The notes under the pieces are model-generated. The model did not search any database and was not told where the DNA came from. It worked only from the letters and a program-made list of their open reading frames with translations. DNA of 64,000 nucleotides from positions 47,710,606-47,774,605 of the forward strand of contig CM026397.1 of assembly GCA_014843695.1 (NCBI GenBank), written 5' to 3'. Below, in pieces: positions 24,319-35,629 of the stretch. The position numbers were made by a program, and so were the translations under genes. Origin of the DNA: Archivesica marissinica (lineage: Eukaryota > Mollusca > Bivalvia > Venerida > Vesicomyidae). Every line of letters starts with the position of its first letter. The first letter of the stretch is position 1.

Positions 24319-24605
24319 TAATAATAATAATAATAAAGACTTTATGCTAAGTTAATGAGGAACCGTATTTGACAAGGTCAATCTTCCACAAGATCCTCAA
24401 ATAGCAAGAACAATTATACACAGCATATTCAAATAGCAAGAACAATTATATACAGCATATTTAAATGCATACAAAGACACTACATGGTACCATTGGACTT
24501 TTAGTCATTACAAAACACAAACTGTTTAAAATATGTATTTATATAGTCATTGTTTTTCATGTAAAATTACACCTTTTCTATGTCCTCTAGCATGCGTACG
24601 TTATG
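24318..24605 (-). mobile_element. LINE-type 3' end, also the precursor of the 36-bp satellite
   Basis: On the minus strand the sequence ends in cataaagtctttattattat, a typical LINE 3' tail. Internally gcaagaacaattatacacag is partly duplicated. At 24500-24600 it contains tttttcatgtaaaa and ttttctatgtcctctag, which match the spacer and unit of the 36-bp satellite at 46.5-50.4 kb. No coding sequence remains. Confidence 0.55.
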
Positions 24606-24710
24606 CCTGTGCGGGATGTTCCAAAATTATTTTAATGAGTTCTAAATTATGTACAAAATAATTATGCCTCGATTACAAAAAGATAGGAAAATGGGTATGA
24701 AAACTATTTA

Positions 24711-25350
24711 TATACGATTATGTTACTGTTCTGCCTACTACGTGTATTTATATACGATTATGTTACTGTTCTGCCTACTACGTGTATTTATATACGATTA
24801 TGTTACTGTTCTGCCTACTATGTGTATTTATATACGATTATGTTACTGTTCTGCCTACTATGTGTATTTATATACGATTATGTTACTGTTCTGCCTACTA
24901 TGTGTATTTATATACGATTATGTTACTGTTCTGCCTACTATGTGTATTTATATACGATTATGTTACTGTTCTGCCTACTACGTGTATTTATATACGATTA
25001 TGTTACTGTTCTGCCTACTACGTGTATTTATATACGATTATGTTACTGTTCTGCCTACTATGTGTATTTATATACGATTATGTTACTGTTCTGCCTACTA
25101 TGTGTATTTATATACGATTATGTTACTGTTCTGCCTACTATGTGTATTTATATACGATTATGTTACTGTTCTGCCTACTATGTGTATTTATATACGATTA
25201 TGTTACTGTTCTGCCTACTACGTGTATTTATATACGATTATGTTACTGTTCTGCCTACTACGTGTATTTATATACGATTATGTTACTGTTCTGCCTACTA
25301 TGTGTATTTATATACGATTATGTTACTGTTCTGCCTACTATGTGTATTTA
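24711..25350 (+). repeat. 40-bp tandem repeat, 16 copies, six-unit super-repeat
   Basis: Unit: tatacgattatgttactgtt plus 20 further bases. A single C/T site (ctactaCgtg or ctactaTgtg) follows the pattern ccttttccttttcctt, a 240-bp higher-order period. All three forward frames are open only because the unit lacks stops; the ORFs are not considered genes. Confidence 0.95.
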
Positions 25351-25472
25351 ATACATTCATATATTCAGTGTAAGGAAAACGCTTATATTAATAATATGGA
25401 CTGCACGACAGTGTTTTAAATGCAACTATCAGTCGATTTCTGTCTGAAACACTAACGGTACTGGCTTGTAGA

Positions 25473-25698
25473 AGTCGTGTGATAGCGCAGTGGTAACGCG
25501 TTCGCTTCAGATGCGAATGGTCTGGAGTTCGAGCCCTGCTGGAGCCGTTACGATTGTGCCCTTAGGCAAGGCATTTAATTCCACGCTGCATCTTCTCTCT
25601 CCCTCGTGGCGATAGATTCCATCAGGAATGAGGTCTCGAGAGTGATTAGTATAAGTTGTAAGAACTTGTTTCGCAATCGAGCTAAAATAAATTTGTCT
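25473..25698 (+). mobile_element. SINE S4, near full length
   Basis: Head gtgatagcgcagtggtaacg, B-box ggagttcgagccctgc, body gttacgattgtgcccttagg, then the shared S3/S4 tail (ataagttgtaagaacttgtt) ending in taaaataaatt. This is the best S4 representative in the window. Confidence 0.8.
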
Positions 25699-26099
25699 AA
25701 AACTAGTACAGGCTAGCTCAGTGACACACTATCGGTAAAAGCATGCAAGGGAAACAACTTATAAAGGAAATGACGATATGACGGACATGCATCCTCAATG
25801 TCACGAGCTCTACGAATATTTCAAAACCATATTACGAAGAAAAAGAACAGACTATGTTTACCTTGCTTCCAGGCTTAGTATATCAGTTTATGTCAGCTAT
25901 CAATCTGCTTGCCATGTATGTGTATAGATACTGATTATATACTACATAGATTGTGCACTGGTGTAAAACTGCTAATGAGCTCTATTTCAGTTCATGAATT
26001 GCTCGTGCATTTTGAGCCCGTTGCGGCGCAACATCGATTCAGTTATTAGGCCAAAAGAAAATTATATATGTTTGTAGTAAAGAACTGGTTATTTTTTTC
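25699..26099. other. Unassigned AT-rich stretch
   Basis: No gene, tRNA-like promoter or tandem repeat is seen here. Confidence 0.5.
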
Positions 26100-26345
26100 A
26101 ACTTTATTTATTTTACAACGATTGCGAAGCAAATTTTAACAACTTATATTAATCACTCTCGTTGGCGCCGATGACAGCGTATATTTATGTGGCCATTCGT
26201 GTGGGAGGAAACAGGAGTACCCGGGGAAAACCCACCTGTCCGATCTGGCGACCATCGTACAATCTCACATACTTCTAGGTCCGAGGATCGAACCCGTGTT
26301 GCATTGGTGAGAAGCGAGCCCGCTAACCACTGCGCTAACCGGACA
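26100..26345 (-). mobile_element. SINE S3
   Basis: Reverse complement of the S3 consensus: head ctgtccggttagcgcagtgg (from 26345 downward), B-box gggttcgatcctcgg, body ttgtacgatggtcgccagat, and tail aacttatattaatcactctc on the plus strand at the low-coordinate end. Confidence 0.8.
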
Positions 26346-26606
26346 GCCTTGGTTATTGTTGTTGACGAGTCAACCGTTGAAGTGAACCAACACTGCACGT
26401 TGTATTTCTATAAACGCGGCGGTACCACCATTGGAAAGTAAACATGACTGAAAAAGACTGAACACCCATACAATGTATATAGCACTGTATTCAAAGTGTT
26501 TTGTTTTGTTTCAATACCATGGCTTAGATTCCGAGCTTGCTATCCGATAATAATGAAAATCTACACGACCATCCTTATTCAGTTCGGTACATTATGCAAG
26601 AAACAC

Positions 26607-26833
26607 TTGTGGAAGTCGTGATAGCGCCGTGGTAGCACGTTCGCGTTAGGTGCGAAGTGCCCGGAGTTCACCTCCAGCTGCAGGCGATACGATTGTGCCC
26701 TTAGACAAGGCATTTAATGTCCACACTACCTCTTCTCTCTCCGCCGTGGCGATGGATTACATCAGGAATGAGGTCTCAAGAGTGCTTAATATAAGTTGTA
26801 CTTGTTTCGTAATCGAGCTAAAATAGATATGTT
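26607..26833 (+). mobile_element. SINE S4
   Basis: Head gtcgtgatagcgccgtggta, a degraded B box (ggagttcacctcc), body gatacgattgtgcccttaga, and tail taatataagttgtacttg. Confidence 0.75.
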
Positions 26834-27249
26834 TACACTAAAGCACCTAGAGCGAGATCATACACGTATCTGATAATCAGCAAAAACATTTGGAATTCAC
26901 GAACATACTTGGTACTGTACATCTCACAAAAGCGGAAGTATGTATGTTATATGTGCGTGAGTGGTTTAATTCCATCGAATATGTACCGTGACTGTTTATA
27001 ATTATAATACTATTTAAATTGAGTTCAACCTCCTTTATTTGGATTTCTACAAGATACATTAAATCATATTGTCGTACTCATATAATTAAGCACTGTAATG
27101 TCTAAAAATAATGAGAATGTAAATTATAATGTATTTGTAATTGTCAATACTGTATATGATGTTCTCATGTTGACATATTTTTCACGTGAATGATTTTATA
27201 TATGTGTATATATATGTTGTACTATGATGACCGTTTAAGTTCAAATTTG
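26834..27249. other. Unassigned AT-rich stretch
   Basis: No supported feature is seen. The last bases (ttcaaatttga) form one side of the S1 target-site duplication described next. Confidence 0.5.
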
Positions 27250-27541
27250 AGTGTGTGCTTTACGTTTATTTATCGTCGCTACCGGTTGCCCATATGAGCG
27301 ACGCCTCCTGAAGAGATTAGTTATTTTAGATTTTGGAGGATAGTGCATGATACAGACAGAGACCAATTCCAGAATCTCCTCTGGTTCTTTTACGTGCACG
27401 GTGTAAAGCACCGACACGAGACCTCGGTTTAACGTCCCATCTGAAAGACTGTTAATTTTATTAGGGTCAGACGGGGGATCGAACCTGTGATCCCTGGATT
27501 ACCAGTCCAGCGTGTTATCACTGGACTACAGATCCGTCTGT
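27250..27541 (-). mobile_element. SINE S1 with target-site duplication
   Basis: A complete minus-strand S1, from head agtccagtgataacacgctg to tail cgataaataaacgtaaagc. The flanks share ttcaaatttga (27240-27250 and 27546-27556), consistent with an 11-bp target-site duplication, so the copy inserted by retrotransposition and both ends are intact. Confidence 0.85.
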
Positions 27542-27556
27542 AATTTTCAAATTTGA

Positions 27557-28147
27557 AATGTCTTCTTCTTCCCTTATGTGATTGATGTTTTGCAATAAAT
27601 ACTGTTTAAACAACCGGACCGGAATTGTTACAGCATTCAATCCTTTACAACACCACCCGATTATGCGTACGGTATTTATCTGTACCTATTTTATGTAAAC
27701 AAACTGGTGTACCGCATTTTGTTTTATGCGATATATATATATTAATAGTATGTTTATACGATATTTGTACGTATATATGTCATACTTGATTTACTGTATT
27801 TTAAAATAGAGACCATCACAGTACATATATTTGTTGAAATCTTAAAATACTATAGTGCACCTAATTTTAAAATAACGAGCCTATAGTATATTCATACGGT
27901 TGCATATCGTACCGTATAAACATACATCTTAGATACCGTATACATATAGTATCCGTATTATACGAATAGGAAACCTGTACACTGACCATACTGTACTGTT
28001 CTGTTCTGATATGGACACTGTTTAGTGAGGTCGGTGATACCTGACTAATAAAAGTCTCCAATATCCCCTTTTAAGGATAGCAATTATAACATAATTCCCT
28101 TGCCATGCATTGTAATTAAACATTTAGAACTGCAGAAAAGTTGATAC
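27557..28147. other. Unassigned AT-rich stretch
   Basis: Several repeats of ataccgtat and tatacg-like phrases are seen between 27670 and 27980, but no gene or clear repeat unit. Confidence 0.45.
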
Positions 28148-28149
28148 TA

Positions 28150-28287
28150 CAGTGAAACCTGTGTTAATGACCACCTCTATGAAGCAGCCAAACGCGTACT
28201 AGGCAGCCATTTTTCAGATTCCCAACATGTTCTTTTATTATACATTTCACGATTCCCTTGGCTGGCTGCATAGGTTTGACAATAATC
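28150..28287. mobile_element. Diverged MITE related to the copy at 54296
   Basis: Starts with cagtgaaacctgtgttaa, matching the terminal repeat of the complete MITE at 54296-54466 (one internal mismatch in the first 13 bases), and continues with ggcagccatttttcagattc. The far end (gcataggtttgacaat) is degraded. Confidence 0.6.
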
Positions 28288-28799
28288 CGATCAACCTCCA
28301 ATTGCATAAACAATCAATTAGCGTACACTTAATGCTTAATTGAAATCTCAATATTATGTGATTAGAAAATAACTTAAAATGCAGTCATCGAGGGCGAGGT
28401 ATGTTACACAAATCGCTATATTACGTGATCACACATATACTAGAAAGTAGTGATGTGTGCAAGCAAATACTTGATACTATGATATGTTTACGTGATAAGA
28501 ATCAAATAAGTGTTCGTTCGATCGTTCATTCGTTTGTTTAACGGGGTTATTGTCCCACCTACATATTACATTGGCGAACTGTACACTCCATACATTATCA
28601 CATAGTATGACATTAGAAGGAATACAACATTTACAATATATACAACGAGACATACACTCATAGTAATATTCAAACCGTATAACAAACTATATAATATTAT
28701 GATACAAAAAGAACAACAAGAGGTAACAATACAAACAGGTTGCTTTCTCCTCGTTCCTATGTATGTACATATTATTATACCTGACTATGATTATTCAAA

Positions 28800-31330
28800 G
28801 AAATTAATATAGTTAAAACTAAATAAACCAATTATATGAACGTCAATCCATACAAGCATAATTTAATATTTCAGTATATACAAAACTGTATTTCATGTTT
28901 TTCTCTGGGAATTCGGTTTTAGAAAAGATAAAAGTACTGTTCATTGTATTGTTGTGTTAATTGGAATAATAGAAAAGTTTGTGAAGTGTGAACACAATGC
29001 ATGAAAGTGTGAAATCATGTGTAAGAATTAATGGAAATGATACTGAAACTTGACAGTGTCAAGGGTGTAAAGCAAGGTGAACCTTTATCGCCTTTATTAT
29101 TGTTATTTTTGATAAATGGTATGTAGCAATCTATATATGACAACACCATATACACATTTTGTATTGGTGAGCTACGTATGATGTTGTTATTATTTCCTGA
29201 TGATACTGTTGGAATGTCATATTCTAAAGAAGGACTGCAGCGTTTGTTAAATTGTCTGCATTCATATTGTAACAGTTGGGGTATAATTGTGAATATTGAT
29301 AAAACTGTTGCTATGGTATGTAAAAAAGGAAACATATCTGAATATATCGAATTGTTTTATAGTAATCATAAATTGAAGCTTGTTACTACATTTACGTATT
29401 TAGGTGTTACATTAACTGTAAATGGTAGTCACTATCAAGCACAGAAATCGCTTTCTCAGCAAGCAATGAAAGCGTTATTTTCTCTTTACTCGTTTGATGG
29501 CTAAATAAGAGATATAATTATATTCTTATACTGCGTGGAATAGATTTGTAATAAAATGAGACCAAGACAAATTTGATAAGAGATTATAGTTAGTAATTAT
29601 ATATTATACAATGGAATAGATTTGTAATAAAATGAGACCAAGACGAAATATATTATAAACATTGGAAAAGAAACAAAACAACGATATTGAGTTATATTTA
29701 AATATAGATTGGAGAGGAATACCCCCTAGATAAAACCAACGAGTCTCGATAGGATAGACCCTGGTTAGAGCCCAACCAGCGAGTCTCGATAGGATAGACC
29801 CTGGTTAGAGCCCAACCAGCGAGTCTCGATAGGATAGACCCTAGTTAGAGCCCAACCAGCGAGTCTCGATAGGATAGACCCTGGTTAGAGCCCAACCAGC
29901 GAGTCTCGATAGGATAGACCCTGGTTAGAGCCCAACCAGCGAGTCTCGATAGGATAGACCCTGGTTAGAGCCCACCCAGCGAGTCTCGATAGGATAGACC
30001 CTGGTTAGAGCCCAACCAGCGAGTCTCGATAGGATAGACTCTGGTTAGAGCCCAACCAGCGAGTCTCGATAGGATAGACCCTGGTTAGAGCCCAACCAGC
30101 GAGTCTCGATAGGATATACTCTGGTTAGAGCCCAACCAGCGAGTCTCGATAGGATAGACCCTAGTTAGAGCCCAACCAGCGAGTCTCGATAGGATAGACC
30201 CTGGTTAGAGCCCAACCAGCGAGTCTCGATAGGATAGACCCTAGTTAGAGCTCAACCAGCGAGTCTCGATAGGATAGACTCTGGTTAGAGCCCAACCAGC
30301 GAGTCTCGATAGGATAGACCCTAGTTAGAGCTCAACCAGCGAGTCTCGATAGGATAGACTCTGGTTAGAGCCCAACCAGCGAGTCTCGATAGGATAGACC
30401 CTGGTTAGAGCCCAACCAGCGAGTCTCGATAGGATAGACCCTAGTTAGAGCTCAACCAGCGAGTCTCGATAGGATAGACCCTAGTTAGAGCCCAACCAGC
30501 GAGTCTCGATAGGATAGACCCTAGTTAGAGCCCAACCAGCGAGTCTTGATAGGATAGACCCTAGTTAGAGCCCGATCGATTGAGAGACAAATAGATATAG
30601 AAGCGAACGAAGGGTTTAGAACTCTATGAAACGATTACGTTTCATACACTGATCTGTTCAATATTAAATTATGGATGTGGAATATGGGGTTTGCACAAAG
30701 CTCCTGATATAGAGCGTTTATATTTGAAATGTTTAAAACAGATTATGCACGTACGACAACAAACAACAGTGTGGTCGTATACCAGTTTGGGCATGTTCCG
30801 ATGTTTGTATTAGGCAAAGATAAAATTTAAAAACGTTAAAAAAAACATAAGATGTTCAATTTGCGTGAAGCAAATGGTTATTTGTAAATAAATGGTCAAA
30901 TGATGTTAAACACAGTGTCACGCGGTACATATATGATTAATATTAAAACAGTGGTCTTCAGCTATTAGAACATTGCTTAAGCTAGAAACATACTGTATTT
31001 TTAAAACTGACTTTCAAACACAAGCATATTTATTTTGTGTTAACATACAATCTCGTTGTCTAGATTTCGATGTTCTGCACATAATTTGGTCATAGAAGAA
31101 GGTCGTCATAGAAACATTGGTAGACATCAGAGAATATGTACACTATGTATTATGAATACGATCGAAAAGGAATACCATTTCATATTAGTATAACAGTTCT
31201 ATATTTACCACAATATTATTGCCATTGGCCCAACATGGTTAAGCTTAAAATGGTGCTAAATAGTTCAAAAGTGGAATTATTAATAACTTGTCTAAGCGTA
31301 TTTATCTAGCAAAATAACTTAGAGCCTGAA
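28800..31330 (+). pseudogene. Non-LTR retrotransposon reverse transcriptase, degenerate
   Basis: Separate parts of one LINE reverse transcriptase lie in order. GVKQGEPLSPLL is at about 29062-29098, followed by a stop at 29122. The catalytic motif reads FPDDTV (29198-29215; usual FADDxV, both Asp kept, Ala replaced by Pro). Next come VNIDKTVAMVCKKG and the YLGVTLTVNGS segment to 29504. A 40-bp minisatellite fills 29741-30573. The C-terminal part then resumes at about 30640-30790 (NYGCGIWGLHKAPDIERLYL) and, further on, the YYCHWPNMVKL segment (about 31215-31250). Multiple stops and the array make it dead. The clade (CR1/L2/Nimb-like) is not resolved. 28809-28985 recurs at 40870-41045. Confidence 0.75.
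29741..30573. repeat. 40-bp minisatellite, 21 copies, inside the LINE
   Basis: Unit gagtctcgataggatagacc plus ctggttagagcccaaccagc. Variants ctag/ctgg, gact/gacc and gctc/gccc are interleaved. It separates the palm-domain part from the C-terminal part of the LINE pseudogene. Confidence 0.95.
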
Positions 31331-31450
31331 TTACATGGTATCTATTATAAAATTTCACACTCGATATGAATGTATTTATACATGGTTTTCTCATGTGTTG
31401 AATTGTCATTATCTATATATGCAATTGTGTACCGCCATATATGATTTTGC

Positions 31451-31634
31451 TTGTGTGTTTTTACGTCTATTTATCGTCGCTACCGGTTGCCAATATGAGC
31501 TACGCCTCCTGAAGAGATTAGTTATTTTTGATTTTGGAGGATAGTGCATGATACAGACAGAGACCCATTCCAGAATCTCCTCTGGTTCTTCTACGTGCAC
31601 GGTGTAAAGCACCAACACGAGACCTCGGTTTAAC
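31451..31634 (-). mobile_element. SINE S1, 5'-truncated
   Basis: The minus-strand S1 3' part, from the gttaaaccgaggtctcgtgt region to the tail, without the tRNA-like head. On the plus strand it ends abruptly at cctcggtttaactc. Confidence 0.8.
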
Positions 31635-31754
31635 TCATTTTGCTGGCGATTAATATTATTTTTATGCCAAATAAACTTGTAATTGAATTCTGAATAATAT
31701 ATTGTCTGAATCTTTAATTTTACACCAATATATTATTATTTTTAACATAGCGTA

Positions 31755-31845
31755 CAATAAACAAAGGTATTTCAGGAGAGGACAATCATAAGCTATACAG
31801 CTTTCTGTCCAATTCCTTATATCAGTTGTTGTAAATAATCGTATA
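31755..31845 (-). repeat. Dispersed ~80-bp repeat, partner at 45640-45720
   Basis: On the minus strand it reads aaggaattggacagaaagct, also present at 45660 on plus, with tatacagctt and tgtcctctcct following in both copies. Probably a piece of a transposable-element 3' region. Confidence 0.6.
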
Positions 31846-31899
31846 TTGATAGAAACTAAATATATAATATAATGTATAATGTACATGTCATTGTGATGG

Positions 31900-32302
31900 G
31901 AATTAGCATGGGTTCATCTCATATACTCTACATTATTCTATTCTAGTGTAGGGCTGTGTTCTGAAACAGTTCGTCAACTTACGATTTTTAATATTTGAGA
32001 TCCTGTTTACACCTTATGTTTCTTTCGGTAAGGTGTACGATCGGGATCCGATATTATAGTTAATTCAATGTTCGATTTTGTTATGCGACGCTGGAAATTC
32101 TTGTCACAATGTTACCTATCTGTTATATTGTTTGTCGTGTTCTTTGTTTTTGTAATTACATGTATATAGTATAATTACATGATATCACACTGTTTGTTCG
32201 TATTCGGTAATAGTTGTAATATTGTAAATGTATCTGTATTATACATGTATGTGATAGCTCTCCTATAATGGAGGATAATAAAGAATCTATCTATCTATCT
32301 AT
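31900..32302 (+). mobile_element. Probable LINE 3' UTR with (TCTA)n tail
   Basis: An AT-rich segment ends in aatggaggataataaagaat followed by (CTAT)n at 32284-32302, the microsatellite-like end of many LINEs. It may be the 3' end of the LINE whose reverse transcriptase starts near 29 kb, split by the S1 at 31451, but I cannot show continuity. Confidence 0.4.
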
Positions 32303-33290
32303 TGTACTCACATTGCCAATTAGATACTGGTCAAATGGGCAATCAGTATATGTCGATGAATTTCCGTTAAGAATATCATTTTGCTCAAAATCTTTAGCTC
32401 ATTGTTTTCTAAGCAATTAAGTACATGAAAGTATAAGATAATATTTCAGGAAGATTATCTAATAAAGAAACTTAAAGTCCCATTATGGATTTATTGTTTC
32501 TTCATTTGGAAAAATAATATTATAATATATATGCAGATTTATCCTGGTGTAAACTTTAGTAAACGACCATTTGCAAGGGTTGGTGATTTTGCTAAAGATA
32601 TACAGGAAGGGATGTAATTAACAAATGGTAATTTCACAAAATCAGGTTCGGTTGTGGCTATATTTTCCAAAGTTAACTTTTTACCGTAATAATTTATTAT
32701 TGAAAAATGAAAATATAAGACAATTCTCACAATAACTATTCGTGCCTATTACAAAACCTCGATGTGAGGCACATTCTAAGTACGCACATAATGGGGCTTT
32801 AAAAACTAGGTGGATTAAGAGTTCCTTCCAGACAGTGTTATATAAGCCGTACCTTGATTGCGTGTCTTCCTTCATGAAAACTCTCCTTATGACCTAGTCG
32901 GACTTGCCACGCGTCTGAAACGATGCTACACCATGTGACCCAGATTCTCAATCCGCTGTTTTATCTGGTTGTTGTGTCTATAATGACTTATAGGAAATGC
33001 TGGCGGATATATTCATATGAAGAATACATTGACCCCCTATCACCCGCCATAATAATTATAGCGATTTCTGACGGTAGCGGCTATATCACACAATGAGCGG
33101 TATCTATATAGTGAGTATTTTAATTAAAACACTTGAATATTAATTATGTATGCAGTAGTGGCGTTTACTTTTAAACGGTAAATAGCTCACATTATCCTAA
33201 CCCATTGTAACCATACCACTATAACCCTAATCATGACCCCCAAATAAACACCTGTGATTTAGACCGTACTGGGTTTACTTTCATCTGGGC
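32303..33290. other. Unassigned single-copy stretch
   Basis: Short ORFs (longest about 64 codons, no ATG-supported homology) and AT-rich sequence. I see no gene. 33180-33245 has an aaccctaat-like phrase that is not a telomere repeat array. Confidence 0.45.
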
Positions 33291-33352
33291 TGTTTTATGG
33301 GTTAAAGTCGTCCCAGCAGCTTAGGTCATATGGCGACTACCCACCTATTATA

Positions 33353-33549
33353 TACTGTCCGGTTAGCGCTGTGATTAGCACGCTCGCTTATCACCAATGC
33401 TACCCGGTTCGATCCTCGGACCGGGAAGTCTGTGAGATGGTACGGTGGTCGCCAGATCGGACAGATGGGTTTTCTCCGGGTACTCCGGTTTCCTTCCACA
33501 CGAATGGCCACATTTACGCTTTCATCCGCACCAACGACAGTGATTAATA
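33353..33549 (+). mobile_element. SINE S3, 3' end lost
   Basis: Head ctgtccggttagcgctgtga, B-box cggttcgatcctcggacc, and body to gacagtgattaatatg. The tail then gives way to another repeat (tataggatataagccg). A fragment of S5 (aggtcatatggcgac) abuts it at 33320-33345. Confidence 0.75.
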
Positions 33550-33790
33550 TGTATAGGATATAAGCCGAAAACGATCCAATATGTAAAATATTGGAATGTT
33601 TGAGGCTTATATCTTACTTAATACACACATTTATATAACACGTGCCTACTAATTAAAATTGTAACTTTCGTACATGTTCGCGTAGGATTTAATATAATAC
33701 TCTGGTCTTTTGACAGCAGTCCAATATTAATAATAATGGACTGCAAGTACAACGGCATGACGTATTGACAGTGTTCTAAAAGTTGCTAAA
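33550..33790. repeat. Dispersed repeat, inverted partner at 43630-43870
   Basis: Phrases ggatataagccg, ctaattaaaattgt and gacagcagtccaatattaat recur in reverse complement and order at 43870-43630. This is a MITE- or UTR-like family member of unknown type. Confidence 0.6.
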
Positions 33791-33909
33791 ACTTACTTCA
33801 CAATCGTTGTAAAATAAATAAAGCTTAGCTCCTATTATTGAGCAGTACAATGTATTTCAGAGACGGACGGACGGGCACGCAGAAATAATTGCTAGAAACA
33901 AGATTATAA

Positions 33910-33985
33910 CAAACAGTGGAGGACCTGAAATACTGGTGTTTTCAAAATGGAATGAAGATCGATACAGACAAGACAAACGTTTAAT
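33910..33985 (+). pseudogene. Small LINE reverse-transcriptase fragment
   Basis: The frame reads EDLKYWCFQNGMKIDTDKTN, which matches the segment after the catalytic motif in many LINE reverse transcriptases (W....GM.IN..KT). It ends at a stop directly afterwards. Confidence 0.45.
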
Positions 33986-34090
33986 TTATTAACATGTCAA
34001 ATGTGGTTTCCCTAATCCTATTTCTCAGAAAATAACATTCAAGAATAAAGTGTTGTAGTAGAAAATATTTGGATTGGAAAAACAAGCATA

Positions 34091-34345
34091 TTTATTCTCT
34101 ATTTCAGTCTCATCGTTGTACAATACATAAATTATACACAACAAATTATCGTGACAAACATTAAAAACAATAGCTCCAGTAGATTTATTCTCTATTTCAG
34201 TCTCATCGTTGTACAATACATAAAATATACACAGTAAATTATCGTGGCAAACATTCAAAACAATAGCTCCAGTAGATTTATTCTCTATTTCAGTCTCATC
34301 GTTGTACAATACATACAATATACACAACAAATTATCGTGACAAAG
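34091..34345. repeat. 93-bp tandem repeat, 2.7 copies
   Basis: The phrase tttattctctatttcagtct recurs at about 93-bp spacing, three times, with cctccagtaga-like joins. The minus-strand open frame over it encodes the repeat only. Confidence 0.9.
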
Positions 34346-34430
34346 TACAACACCATTCATTATAAAAGAATTATAAGAGATGTATCTAATCACAGATAAG
34401 CAAACTATCACAGTCTACTGACATATTATT

Positions 34431-34807
34431 ATTTGAATCGACTTCCAACTCGGACCCATCTGTTCGAACACAATCGAAGGAACATACAACTTAGATGGGT
34501 TATCATTTCGGGTGTGAGTTCATATGTGTTGCATCTGTAACTGCATCAACTTTTTATATTGTTACTACTTCTACAAAGAACACCAAGAATTATTATGTTG
34601 AAAATGTCATTTATTTAATTTATAAATGACGCAAATAAAACAAATTATGTTGAAGATGTCATTTATTTAAATTATAAATGACGCAAATGAAACAACACAA
34701 TTCTAGATTTACTAAATTTAACTAGTGCTATCATGCAAGATAGCAAACTATTAAACACGCCCAATTAATGAGTTGCAAACACATAGGTGGGCTACAGAAT
34801 CCGCCAC
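34431..34807 (-). repeat. Terminal repeat B2 of the Ngaro-like element
   Basis: Nearly identical to 35090-35467 (a few substitutions, one extra A in tagcaaaacta). It contains two hairpin-forming gtcatttattta...taaatgac modules. Confidence 0.85.
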
Positions 34808-34916
34808 ACATTACTACTATACATTGAGCCCAAAGCCATCTCAATGTAACCATTGTAATACGTCCATAAATATGATTGAACAGTGTATAAGGGAGGAGGA
34901 TTGGGAGTGATGGTGG

Positions 34917-35092
34917 AAATTTGCAGCAAAAACGTCTGCAGCTCTTTATAGCAAAAGATGGCGACTGAGGACTCAAAATAGTAGAGTGGGGCATCTCAAG
35001 ATGTTTATTTACATTAGTCTTATAATCGCCAGGGATCGACTTCAAATTGTTAGGCGTCGACTCAAATAAGTTTAACTGCGTTAAATAGCATT
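34917..35092 (-). repeat. Repeat A2 of the Ngaro-like element
   Basis: Matches 38588-38766 (phrases gcagcaaaaacgtctgcagc and gatcgac...gttaggcgtcgac). It abuts B1, overlapping by about three bases. Confidence 0.85.
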
Positions 35093-35467
35093 TGAATCGA
35101 CTTCCAACTCGGACCCATCTGTTCGAACACAATCGAAGGAACATACAACTTTGATGGGTTATCATTTCGGGTGTGAGTTCATATGTGTTGCATCTGTAAC
35201 TGCATCAACTTTTTATATTGTTGCTACTTCTACAAAGAACACCAATAATTATTATGTTGAAAATGTCATTTATTTAATTTATAAATGACGCAAATAAAAC
35301 AAATTATGTTGAAGATGTCATTTATTTAAATTATAAATGACGCAAATGAAACAACACAATTCTAGATTTACTAAATTTAACTAGTGCTATCATGCAAGAT
35401 AGCAAAACTATTAAACACGCCCAATTAATGAGTTGCAAACACATAGGTGGGCTACATAATCCGCCAC
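35090..35467 (-). repeat. Repeat B1 of the Ngaro-like element
   Basis: Partner of 34431-34807; starts tttgaatcgacttccaactc and ends at gggctacataatccgccac. Confidence 0.85.
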
Positions 35468-35544
35468 TAGCAATCATATTGCGTACCCACCCGAACACCG
35501 GAAAATGAAAACCCACGTGAAAATTCACATACGTGTACCCGTAG

Positions 35545-35587
35545 TAAGCAGTCTTGTGCTGAACTTACAATCACGTACTACATATAT

Positions 35588-35629
<42 letters not shown>

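Noticed and set aside
33180..33245. Telomere-like aaccctaat phrases
   Set aside because: Only isolated, irregular occurrences; no tandem ttaggg array.
34731..35165. 144-codon minus ORF across repeats A2 and B1
   Set aside because: It spans noncoding split repeats of the Ngaro-like element and has no domain.
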